From positions 1-32,787 of the forward strand of contig NZ_CAXIBN010000013.1 of NCBI RefSeq assembly GCF_964021735.1: 32,787 nucleotides of DNA. Direction: 5' to 3'. The translations under genes and the position numbers were made by a program. Below, in pieces: positions 1-6,954 of this stretch. The notes beneath the pieces were generated by a model. That model was not told where the DNA came from. It saw nothing but the letters and a program-made list of their open reading frames with translations, and did not search any database. Each line of letters opens with the position of its first letter. The first letter of the stretch is position 1. Source of the DNA: Wocania_A sp964021735. Lineage in GTDB: Bacteria; Bacteroidota; Bacteroidia; Flavobacteriales; Flavobacteriaceae.

Positions 1-1
1 T

Positions 2-79
2 AGAGATACGCAACATATTATTCAAAGTTACCTCAGAAAAAATAAACGCTTAAAATTAGTTCTATTGGATAATAAATAG
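2..79 (+). CDS. 3' end of an unidentified gene (partial)
   Basis: Frame 2 is open from the window edge to a TAG at 77-79 and gives 25 residues rich in Lys, Leu and Arg, ending LLDNK. The mix of charged and hydrophobic residues looks like a genuine protein tail, but the piece is too short to name a family. It lies 31 bp upstream of the potassium-channel gene on the same strand. Chance is a real alternative, because an open stretch of 25 codons is not rare. Confidence 0.4.
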   Translation, partial: RDTQHIIQSYLRKNKRLKLVLLDNK

Positions 80-97
80 AAAAACCAAATCTTTTAC

Positions 98-105
98 TAC
101 TTTTG
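98..105 (+). promoter_or_regulatory. Flavobacterial -7 box before the potassium channel gene
   Basis: TACTTTTG matches the Bacteroidota -7 consensus TAnnTTTG. It ends six bases before the ATG at 111, so a transcript from it would be leaderless or nearly so. No TTG is found at the usual 17-23 bp upstream, which weakens the call. Confidence 0.35.
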
Positions 106-110
106 AGTTT

Positions 111-986
111 ATGAGCAAATACACAAGAAACAAATTGAGGCTTAAACTTCATGAAATTATTTATGAAGCCGACACACCTGAAGGCAAGCTTTTTGATGTG
201 GTTTTATTAATAACCATTCTAGCTAGTATTTTGCTTGTTATGCTAGAAAGCGTTAATAGCATTGATAAAAACTTCCATGATTTTCTTAATATTTCAGAAT
301 GGATTATCACTATATTATTTACTATTGAGTATATAGCAAGAATTATTACCGTAAGAAAACCACTTAATTATATTTTTAGTTTTTATGGTATTGTAGATTT
401 ACTTTCTACTATTCCAAAATACATTTCATTAATTTTTGGTGGCGTTCATGCACTTGCTGCGTTACGTGCTTTACGATTATTACGTGTTTTCAGAATATTA
501 AAATTAGCACGTTATTTAGGTGCCTCAAATAATCTTATAAATGCTTTAAAAGCGAGTAAAGCAAAAATATCGGTATTCTTATTTGCTGTTGTAATTGTTG
601 CTATTATTTTAGGTACCATAATGTATTTGGTAGAAGGCGAAGAAAACGGATTTTCAAACATACCAAAAAGTGTATATTGGTGTATTGTAACACTTACCAC
701 AGTAGGCTTCGGAGATATTGCGCCACAAACACCACTTGGACAATTTATAGCCTCTTTGGTCATGATTTTGGGTTACGGTATTATTGCAGTACCAACTGGC
801 ATTGTATCGGCAGAATATACCAATCAAAATAAACCTATAAAAGAGAAAGAGCCAACAAACAATTCTGAAAACAAAGCAACCCAAGTTCAGCTTAATTCAC
901 AGTGCTGTGTAAATTGTTTAGCAGTAAAGCATCAAGATGGAGCACAATACTGCCATAAATGCGGTTGCAAATTACACCATGACTAA
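111..986 (+). CDS. Voltage-gated-type potassium channel with C-terminal zinc ribbon
   Basis: The 291-residue protein has the six-transmembrane plan of the ion transport family. A basic S4-like helix lies at about residues 119-134 (arginines every third or fourth position in RALRLLRVFRILKLAR). The pore carries the selectivity filter TVGFGD at 197-202, followed by the S6 helix at about 210-233. This predicts a potassium channel of the inner membrane. The tail is unusual: after a polar linker (about 236-262) it ends in C266-x2-C269 and C281-x2-C284, a zinc-ribbon-like knuckle. That could be a cytoplasmic regulatory or tetramer-linking domain (inference). The stop codon overlaps the start of miaA by 8 bp, so the two are probably translated together. 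Confidence 0.88.
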   Translation: MSKYTRNKLRLKLHEIIYEADTPEGKLFDVVLLITILASILLVMLESVNSIDKNFHDFLNISEWIITILFTIEYIARIITVRKPLNYIFSFYGIVDLLSTIPKYISLIFGGVHALAALRALRLLRVFRILKLARYLGASNNLINALKASKAKISVFLFAVVIVAIILGTIMYLVEGEENGFSNIPKSVYWCIVTLTTVGFGDIAPQTPLGQFIASLVMILGYGIIAVPTGIVSAEYTNQNKPIKEKEPTNNSENKATQVQLNSQCCVNCLAVKHQDGAQYCHKCGCKLHHD

Positions 987-1896
987 ATTTTTAATTTCAA
1001 TTATTGGTCCAACAGCCATTGGAAAAACATCTCTAAGTATAAAATTAGCACAACATTTTAATACCGAAATTATTTCGGCAGATTCCAGACAGTTTTATAA
1101 AGAAATGCAAATTGGTACAGCTGCACCTTCAAAAGAAGAGCTAGCAGCAGCTAAACACCATTTTATTCATCATAAATCTATTAAAGACAACTATAATGTT
1201 GGTGCTTTTGAAAAAGAGGCTTTACAATGTTTAAACACGCTTTTTAAAACGAAAGATGTGGTTATTATAGTTGGTGGATCAGGCTTGTATGTTGATGCCG
1301 TTACAAAAGGCTTAGATGAATTTCCAGAAGTAGATAAAAACATTCGTGAGGACTTAAATAAACAATTAAAAGAACACGGAATTTCTGTTTTACAAACACA
1401 ATTAAAACAGTTAGATAATCACTCTTTTAATGCTATTGCTATAGATAATCCGCATCGTGTTATTCGTGCTTTAGAGATTTGTATAGGCTCCGGCAAACCT
1501 TATTCTTCCTTTTTAAATAAAGGAAAAGAAAAGCGAAATTTTAAAACGATTACCGTTGGACTCTCTGCTGAAAGAAACGTTATTTATAATCGAATTAACC
1601 AGCGTGTCAATTTAATGATGAAACAGGGGTTGCTTGAAGAAGTCAAAGCCCTAGTGCCTTATCAAACATTAAACGCATTAAACACCGTTGGTTACAAAGA
1701 ATTATTTAATTACTTAAATGGCGAATGGACTTTAGATTTTGCAGTTTCAGAAATTAAAAAGAATACTCGTCGATTCGCAAAACGACAACTCACATGGTTT
1801 AAAAAAAATGAAACTGCGTTGTGGTTTGATTATACAGCAGATTTAAATGATATTATTAAAAAACTAGAAAAGAAATATTTAACTTTTAAAAACTAA
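979..1896 (+). CDS. miaA: tRNA dimethylallyltransferase MiaA
   Basis: MiaA transfers the dimethylallyl group to N6 of A37 in tRNAs that read UNN codons. The P-loop GPTAIGKTS starts about nine residues in, followed by the substrate motif DSRQFYKEM and by GGSGLYVDAVTKG. The C-terminal part has the expected NTRRFAKRQLTWF region. An upstream in-frame ATG at 937 lies inside the channel gene and would add 14 residues with no family counterpart. The ATG at 979 gives a normal 305-residue protein and overlaps the channel stop by 8 bp. The 3' end overlaps the convergent histidine kinase gene by 18 bp. Confidence 0.95.
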   Translation: MTKFLISIIGPTAIGKTSLSIKLAQHFNTEIISADSRQFYKEMQIGTAAPSKEELAAAKHHFIHHKSIKDNYNVGAFEKEALQCLNTLFKTKDVVIIVGGSGLYVDAVTKGLDEFPEVDKNIREDLNKQLKEHGISVLQTQLKQLDNHSFNAIAIDNPHRVIRALEICIGSGKPYSSFLNKGKEKRNFKTITVGLSAERNVIYNRINQRVNLMMKQGLLEEVKALVPYQTLNALNTVGYKELFNYLNGEWTLDFAVSEIKKNTRRFAKRQLTWFKKNETALWFDYTADLNDIIKKLEKKYLTFKN

Positions 1897-3255
1897 GGTA
1901 AACACTGTATATTTTCCTGGTTCAGAATTAACTAACAAATTACCTTTATGTTTTTTTAGAATGTTTTTTGAAAGGCTTAAACCAATACCTGATCCATTTT
2001 TTTTAGTGGTATAAAAAGGAATAAAAACCTGATTGATTATCTGCTCCTCTATACCTTTTCCATTGTCGTAAACTGTAATTTTAGTTTTATCGGTTTTAAC
2101 TTCACAACTTAATTTAATTATTGGTTTTTGAACACCTTTTAAAGCATGAATACTATTATTAACTAAATTGATTAATACCTGCTCAATCAACTTTGTATCT
2201 GCAAAAATTGTAGCATTTGCAGGCATTGGTTGTACCGTTAAATTAATATTTGCATCATCTATTAATGGTTTCATTAATAATTTAATATTGGTTAAAAAAC
2301 TTTTCACATTAATTTTATGCAACTGAGGCACAGGAATATTAGAAATAGTACGATAATCTTTTACAAAAGCTAGTAAGCCATCAGAGCGTTTTTTAATAGT
2401 AGCGGCAGCCATATTAATATCTAAAACATCCTCTTTATCGAGCTGGTCTATATTTTTAAGTTTTCCATTTTCATCTTCAGTAATAGATTTCATGGTAGAA
2501 GCTAAAGAGCTAACTGGTGTGAACGAATTCAGCATTTCATGGGCTAAAATTCGAATCACATTGTGCCATGCTTCAATTTCTTTTTGTTCAATTTCAGATC
2601 TGATGTCTTGAAATGTAATAATTAAATAATCTTCTTTAAGTAATTGTATTTCAATCACTTCTAAAGAAAGTTGTTTTATATCGTCTTCACCTCCAAAATC
2701 TACTAAAAGTTTACCGCCATTAGCAATTTTTTTAATTTCAGAAACCAACCAAGGCACTTGATTTGCTAGCCGATGCCAATATTTATGTTTTGGTAATTTA
2801 AGAATGTTACTTGCTGCTTTATTTAGAAATAAAATCTCTTCACTAGATTGCTGCTGGAATAAATCATCTTTTTTTATTGAAATAATTCCCAAATTCACAT
2901 GCTCTAATATGTATTTAAAGTATTTGTATTGTGCTTCTTTTTCAATTTTATTCTGTTTGAAAATTTTAATAATCAAATTAAAATCATCAAAAACTTTAGC
3001 AAAAGAATCGCCTTTTTTTGAAGGCGAAAAATACACCGAATAGTCTTCATTTTTTAAAGCATCTAAAAACTTTACAAGTGAATAATTTGTATTGTTAACA
3101 TACTTTATCAATAAAAAAACTTGTAAAATAATTAATAAACCTATACCGCCAGTACTAAACCAAAAGCTCTTAATTAAAAAAAACGAAAACAAAACACATA
3201 GTAATAAAATTACTAAAATGCGAATAACTACTTGAAGTGTAAATCGTTTAATCAT
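1879..3255 (-). CDS. Membrane sensor histidine kinase (NtrY/NtrB-like)
   Basis: The 458-residue sensor kinase has two N-terminal transmembrane helices (about residues 8-30 and 36-52) with almost no periplasmic loop, so it likely senses within or near the membrane. A HAMP-like linker and a PAS-like domain (about 110-220) follow. The kinase core has H-box H239 in LAHEMLN, N-box N366/N367, G1 box DNGKGI at 397-402 and G2 box GSGIGLS at 421-427. All key catalytic residues are present. It lies 9 bp downstream of the sigma-54 response regulator gene and is surely its partner. The pair diverges from a MacAB-like exporter, its likely target. The 3' end overlaps miaA by 18 bp. Confidence 0.92.
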   Translation of the reverse strand: MIKRFTLQVVIRILVILLLCVLFSFFLIKSFWFSTGGIGLLIILQVFLLIKYVNNTNYSLVKFLDALKNEDYSVYFSPSKKGDSFAKVFDDFNLIIKIFKQNKIEKEAQYKYFKYILEHVNLGIISIKKDDLFQQQSSEEILFLNKAASNILKLPKHKYWHRLANQVPWLVSEIKKIANGGKLLVDFGGEDDIKQLSLEVIEIQLLKEDYLIITFQDIRSEIEQKEIEAWHNVIRILAHEMLNSFTPVSSLASTMKSITEDENGKLKNIDQLDKEDVLDINMAAATIKKRSDGLLAFVKDYRTISNIPVPQLHKINVKSFLTNIKLLMKPLIDDANINLTVQPMPANATIFADTKLIEQVLINLVNNSIHALKGVQKPIIKLSCEVKTDKTKITVYDNGKGIEEQIINQVFIPFYTTKKNGSGIGLSLSKNILKKHKGNLLVNSEPGKYTVFTLVFKS

Positions 3256-3264
3256 AACAAAATA

Positions 3265-4647
3265 TTATAAATTAAACTTTTCTAATCGTCTGTATAGTGC
3301 TGCTCTAGTTAAACCCAACTCTTTAGCAGCTTTAGATATATTTCCTTCATATTTATGCATTGCTTTTTGCACTAGCAATTTTTCAATATCTTGTAAGTTT
3401 AAATTATCATAAACATTGGTATCTACTATTTTTTTAGTATGAATAGTCAATAAATTAAAATCTGAAGGAGTTATTACATTATTATCAGACATTATAACAC
3501 CGCGCTCGATAGTATGTTGAATCTCTCTAATGTTTCCAGGCCATTTATGCAATTTAAGTGTATTTAGTGCTTCATCAGAGATAGTTAAATGTGATTTATG
3601 ATACTTGTCTTTAAATTCTTTTAAAAAATGAATCACAAAATCCAAAATGTCTTCTCGTCTTTTTCGTAATGGAGGTATTTCAATTTCTACAGTATTAATT
3701 CTAAATAATAAATCTTGCCTAAATTTACCTTCCGAAACCCATTGATGCAATGGTGCGTTTGTAGCGAATAAAAGCCTTGCATTAAAAGGCCTTTCAATAC
3801 CTTCACCTAATCTAGAAACCTTTTTATCTTGTAATACCGTTAATAATTTTGATTGTAAATTATAAGGAAGGTTACCAATTTCATCTAAAAACAGAGTTCC
3901 ATTTTCTGCCATTTCAAAGCGCCCAGGCTTATCTTCCAAAGCATCAGTAAATGCACCTTTTTTATGTCCAAAAAGCTCACTTTCAAAAAGAGATTCGGAT
4001 AAAGCGCCTAAATCTACATGAATAAATGGGCCATCCTTATTTTGTGATTGTCGATGTATTTCTCTTGCTAAATGCTGTTTTCCTGTACCATTTTCACCTA
4101 ATATTAAAACATGGGCATCGGTACTACTTACTTTTTTAACAACATCTAAAACTTTCATCATTGCTTTAGATTTACCTATAATTGGACCAAATTTTACATC
4201 ATCATTTTTTAACAATGTTTTATTAGTATGCTTTAAAATTGATAATTTCTGATTGGATTTACTTAACTCTAAACCAGCATGAATAGTTGCCAAAAATTTT
4301 TCGTTAGTCCAAGGTTTTAATATAAAATCGAATGCCCCATTTTTAATAGCATCAACAGCTAACTCCACTTCACCATAAGCCGTCATTAAAACAACAACCA
4401 TTTCTGGGTTTATAGTCAGTATATGCTTTAACCAATAGATACCTTCCTTTCCATCATTAAAACCTATTCTGTAATTCATATCTAACACAATGACATCGAT
4501 GTGTTCTTTAGAAAGTATTTGATTAATTTCTTTTGGATTACTGCGAGTAATTATATTCGTATAATGCTTTTTCAATAATAATTTAGCAGAGAGCAATACA
4601 TCTTCATCATCATCAATAATTAAAATAGTGGCTTGATTTTTTGTCAT
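3265..4647 (-). CDS. Sigma-54-dependent response regulator (NtrC family)
   Basis: This 460-residue activator has a receiver domain with acidic pocket D12-D14 and phosphoacceptor D56. The AAA+ domain has Walker A GENGTGK at 184-190 and Walker B TLFLDE at 251-256. The C-terminal Fis-type helix-turn-helix spans about 436-458. The sigma-54 contact loop reads GAFTDA (231-236) instead of the usual GAFTGA. An upstream ATG at 4692 would add 15 residues but runs into the first operator-like palindrome at 4686-4701. The ATG at 4647 gives MTKNQATILIIDDDED, the usual receiver start, and is preferred. It heads the operon with the kinase and likely activates the divergent exporter from the palindromes at 4686-4723. 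Confidence 0.94.
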   Translation of the reverse strand: MTKNQATILIIDDDEDVLLSAKLLLKKHYTNIITRSNPKEINQILSKEHIDVIVLDMNYRIGFNDGKEGIYWLKHILTINPEMVVVLMTAYGEVELAVDAIKNGAFDFILKPWTNEKFLATIHAGLELSKSNQKLSILKHTNKTLLKNDDVKFGPIIGKSKAMMKVLDVVKKVSSTDAHVLILGENGTGKQHLAREIHRQSQNKDGPFIHVDLGALSESLFESELFGHKKGAFTDALEDKPGRFEMAENGTLFLDEIGNLPYNLQSKLLTVLQDKKVSRLGEGIERPFNARLLFATNAPLHQWVSEGKFRQDLLFRINTVEIEIPPLRKRREDILDFVIHFLKEFKDKYHKSHLTISDEALNTLKLHKWPGNIREIQHTIERGVIMSDNNVITPSDFNLLTIHTKKIVDTNVYDNLNLQDIEKLLVQKAMHKYEGNISKAAKELGLTRAALYRRLEKFNL

Positions 4648-4685
4648 TTCTAACTTTATAATAAGATTTCCACTAATGTACAAAA

Positions 4686-4701
4686 TGTTCAATAACGTAC
4701 A
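4686..4701. promoter_or_regulatory. Upstream operator-like palindrome, distal copy
   Basis: TGTTCA-ATAA-CGTACA has the same TGT-N10-ACA frame as the perfect palindrome 22 bp further on, with two half-site mismatches. Such pairs, in phase on the helix, are typical enhancer sites for NtrC-type activators. It lies about 110-130 bp upstream of the start predicted from the sigma-54 promoter. Confidence 0.6.
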
Positions 4702-4707
4702 ATTAAA

Positions 4708-4723
4708 TGTTCAAAAATGAACA
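4708..4723. promoter_or_regulatory. Upstream operator-like palindrome, proximal copy
   Basis: TGTTCA-AAAA-TGAACA is a perfect 6+6 inverted repeat. It begins exactly 22 bp (two helical turns) after the distal copy and lies 64 bp before the -24 element. It is the best candidate enhancer site for the adjacent response regulator. Confidence 0.7.
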
Positions 4724-4787
4724 CTTTAAAGTTATTGCTAAATGAATAGTATTTTGATTTACAGTAACTTACATATCTAAAAAAATT

Positions 4788-4802
4788 TGGCACTCACATT
4801 GC
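4788..4802 (+). promoter_or_regulatory. Sigma-54 promoter (-24/-12) of the exporter operon
   Basis: TGGCAC-TCACA-TTGC matches the sigma-54 consensus TGGCAC-N5-TTGC without mismatch, and GG and GC are separated by exactly 10 bp. The start point would be near 4814, about 155 bp before the fusion-protein gene. Together with the divergent sigma-54 activator and the palindromes upstream, this predicts strictly activator-dependent transcription of the exporter genes. Confidence 0.88.
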
Positions 4803-4844
4803 GCATATCAATTCAAAATTCATCAATCAAAAAACGAATCAGTT

Positions 4845-4901
4845 ATGAAAGTTACAAAAGACATAAATACTAACAGCTTAAAACTTAATAAAGCATGGTA
4901 G
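4845..4901 (+). CDS. Possible 18-residue leader peptide
   Basis: This is the first ORF on the predicted sigma-54 transcript, about 30 bases after the likely start point. It encodes MKVTKDINTNSLKLNKAW and then TAG. The polar N-terminus with the LKLNK string recalls leader halves of Bacteroidota ribosomally made peptides, but there is no core peptide after it. Its stop overlaps the start of a second tiny ORF (ATGGTAG). It could be a regulatory leader, a signal peptide or a chance ORF. Confidence 0.3.
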   Translation: MKVTKDINTNSLKLNKAW

Positions 4902-4966
4902 CCATATTAATAAAAATCGTCACATTAATGATAGATTTAGCATTTTTAATTCTGACTAAATTGTAG
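4895..4966 (+). CDS. Possible 23-residue hydrophobic peptide
   Basis: This ORF begins inside the last codons of the 18-residue ORF and ends three bases before the ATG of the fusion-protein gene at 4970. It encodes an almost wholly hydrophobic peptide (starting MVAILIKIVTLMIDLAF) able to span a membrane. The position suggests translational coupling from ORF to ORF into the exporter genes. Length alone does not exclude chance. Confidence 0.28.
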   Translation: MVAILIKIVTLMIDLAFLILTKL

Positions 4967-4969
4967 GTT

Positions 4970-6229
4970 ATGAAACAAATTGGAATGGACAAAAGAGTTG
5001 AAAAAAAGAAATGGACTCAAACAAAAAAATTATATATCGCAGGTATCGTTATTTTTTTAATTCTAGCTTTTTTCGGATTTAAAGCCATTAATAAAAAAAC
5101 GTATAAAGTAAGTGCTTCAAAAATTTCAGTTAAAAAAGTTATTGAAGGTAATTTTCAAGACATGATTTTAATTGATGGTGATGTAGAGCCTATTAATTTA
5201 GTTTTAGTAAATACTTTAGAAGGTGGTACTGTAGAAAAAATTTTTATTGAAGATGGTATTGCTGTTGAAAAAGGAACACCATTATTGCGTTTAAGCAATC
5301 CATCGGTTACACTAGGTTACATGAACCAAGAAACTGCCATAATAGAGCAAATAAATAATCTGAGAAACTTAAAATTATCGCTTGAAAAAGATCAACGTGT
5401 TTTAACAGAATCTCTTATTGATAGTGAAAATAGTTTAGCGGATATTGAGCGTAATTATAAAGTAGATTCTGTCTTATATCAAAAAGATATTGTAGCAAAA
5501 AATGATTTTATCAACAGACAAGAATCGTATAAATATTTAAAAAACAAACGCAATTTAGTAGCTAAAAATGTTACTAAAAGTAGAGCGGATAATAAAATTC
5601 AAATACATCAAATAAATCAGTCCATAGGTATGATGCAGCGTAATTTAGAGATGATACACGACAATATTGATAAAATGTTAGTTCGTGCTCCTGTGTCTGG
5701 GATGCTATCGTCTTTCGATCCTGTAATTGGAGAATCATACGGAAGAAATCAAACAGTTGCAAAAATAGATGTTCAGTCTGGATTTAAAATTAAAGGACAA
5801 GTAGATGAGTACTATTTAAGTACTGTAAAGCCTGGTCAGTTAGCGCGTTTTTCATTTGACGGTGAACTAGTAGATTTGAAAGTAAAAAAAGTGCTACCAG
5901 AAGTTGTAAACAGACGTTTTGAAATTGAATTGGTTTTTGTAAACACGCCGCCAAAAGCTATTACCATTGGGCAATCATTGCAAGTTAGACTTGAATTATC
6001 TAAAGCACAAAAATCTATTATGATTCCTAGAGGAAGTTATTTTCAATCCTCAGGCGGACAGTATGTTTATGTTCTTAATGGCCAAGGAGAAGCCACAAAG
6101 CGCTATATAAAATTGGGGAGCCAAAACCCTAGCTATTATCAAGTATTAGAAGGATTAAATGTAGGTGATGAATTTATATCATCATCTTATGACGACTTCA
6201 AAAATTATGAATCAATCAAAATCAATTAA
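4970..6229 (+). CDS. Membrane fusion protein of a MacAB-like exporter (HlyD/MacA family)
   Basis: The 419-residue protein has a short cytoplasmic N-terminus, one transmembrane anchor (about residues 20-37) and a periplasmic body. The body has a lipoyl/barrel-sandwich half (ILIDGDVEPINLVLVNTLEG region), a coiled-coil hairpin of about 100 residues in the middle (about 120-225), the second lipoyl half (VRAPVSGMLSSF) and a beta-barrel domain. It would link the ABC transporter to an outer-membrane channel. No TolC-type gene lies in the window. An ATG five codons downstream (4985) is an alternative start. The ATPase gene follows after 11 bp and the permease after that, in one operon behind the sigma-54 promoter. 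The exported substrate is not evident. Confidence 0.9.
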   Translation: MKQIGMDKRVEKKKWTQTKKLYIAGIVIFLILAFFGFKAINKKTYKVSASKISVKKVIEGNFQDMILIDGDVEPINLVLVNTLEGGTVEKIFIEDGIAVEKGTPLLRLSNPSVTLGYMNQETAIIEQINNLRNLKLSLEKDQRVLTESLIDSENSLADIERNYKVDSVLYQKDIVAKNDFINRQESYKYLKNKRNLVAKNVTKSRADNKIQIHQINQSIGMMQRNLEMIHDNIDKMLVRAPVSGMLSSFDPVIGESYGRNQTVAKIDVQSGFKIKGQVDEYYLSTVKPGQLARFSFDGELVDLKVKKVLPEVVNRRFEIELVFVNTPPKAITIGQSLQVRLELSKAQKSIMIPRGSYFQSSGGQYVYVLNGQGEATKRYIKLGSQNPSYYQVLEGLNVGDEFISSSYDDFKNYESIKIN

Positions 6230-6240
6230 AACAAAAAATC

Positions 6241-6936
6241 ATGATTAAACTAAATCAATTAACCAAAGTTTACCGAACAGACGAAATTGAATCTACAGCA
6301 TTAAATGAAGTATCATTCGAAATAAATAAAGGGGAGTTCGTATCTGTAATGGGACCTTCAGGATGCGGAAAATCTACACTCTTAAACATTTTAGGCTTAC
6401 TTGATAAACCAGAAAGCGGAAGCTATGAGTTTTTAGGTGAAGAAGTTGCTCATTTAAATGAAAAAGGACGTTCAGATATTCGTAAAAAGAATATTGGTTT
6501 TATCTTTCAAAACTTTAATTTAATTGATGAATTAACTGTTTTTGAAAACATAGAGCTTCCTTTACTTTATAATAAAGTACCAGCATCAGAGCGTAAACAA
6601 AGAGTAAATGAGTTAATAGAGAAAATTGGAATTTCACATAGAGCATCACACTTTCCACAACAATTATCTGGTGGTCAACAACAACGTGTTGCTGTTGCAA
6701 GAGCATTAATTACAAAGCCGCCACTAATTTTAGCCGATGAACCAACTGGGAATTTAGACAGTTCGCACGGTAATGAGGTTATGGAGCTTTTATGTGAATT
6801 GCACGAAGCAGGAACAACAATAATAATGGTAACACATTCGTCGCACGATGCAAGTTATTCTGAAAGAATAATTAATTTACTTGATGGGCAAATTGTATCT
6901 GAAAGTAAAAATAAATTAGCTAAGGCTATAGTATAA
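6241..6936 (+). CDS. ABC transporter ATPase, MacB/LolD type
   Basis: This 231-residue ATPase powers the adjacent permease. Walker A GPSGCGKST is at 38-46, the Q-loop at Q90, signature LSGGQ at 142-146, Walker B LILADE at 162-167 and the switch histidine at H199. The length and the PTGNLD string fit the LolD/MacB/FtsE group, whose members work with FtsX-fold permeases as mechanotransmitters rather than as ordinary pumps. It lies between the fusion protein (11 bp upstream) and the permease (18 bp downstream) and is under the same predicted sigma-54 control. Confidence 0.95.
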   Translation: MIKLNQLTKVYRTDEIESTALNEVSFEINKGEFVSVMGPSGCGKSTLLNILGLLDKPESGSYEFLGEEVAHLNEKGRSDIRKKNIGFIFQNFNLIDELTVFENIELPLLYNKVPASERKQRVNELIEKIGISHRASHFPQQLSGGQQQRVAVARALITKPPLILADEPTGNLDSSHGNEVMELLCELHEAGTTIIMVTHSSHDASYSERIINLLDGQIVSESKNKLAKAIV

Positions 6937-6954
6937 TTTTAAATATAGAAAATC

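Noticed and set aside
512..884. Minus-strand open frames of 83 and 76 codons inside the potassium channel gene
   Set aside because: They are antisense to a well-supported gene and have no protein-like motif.
4648..4692. N-terminal extension of the response regulator to an ATG at 4692
   Set aside because: The extra 15 residues have no family counterpart and run into the distal operator palindrome; the ATG at 4647 gives the usual receiver start.
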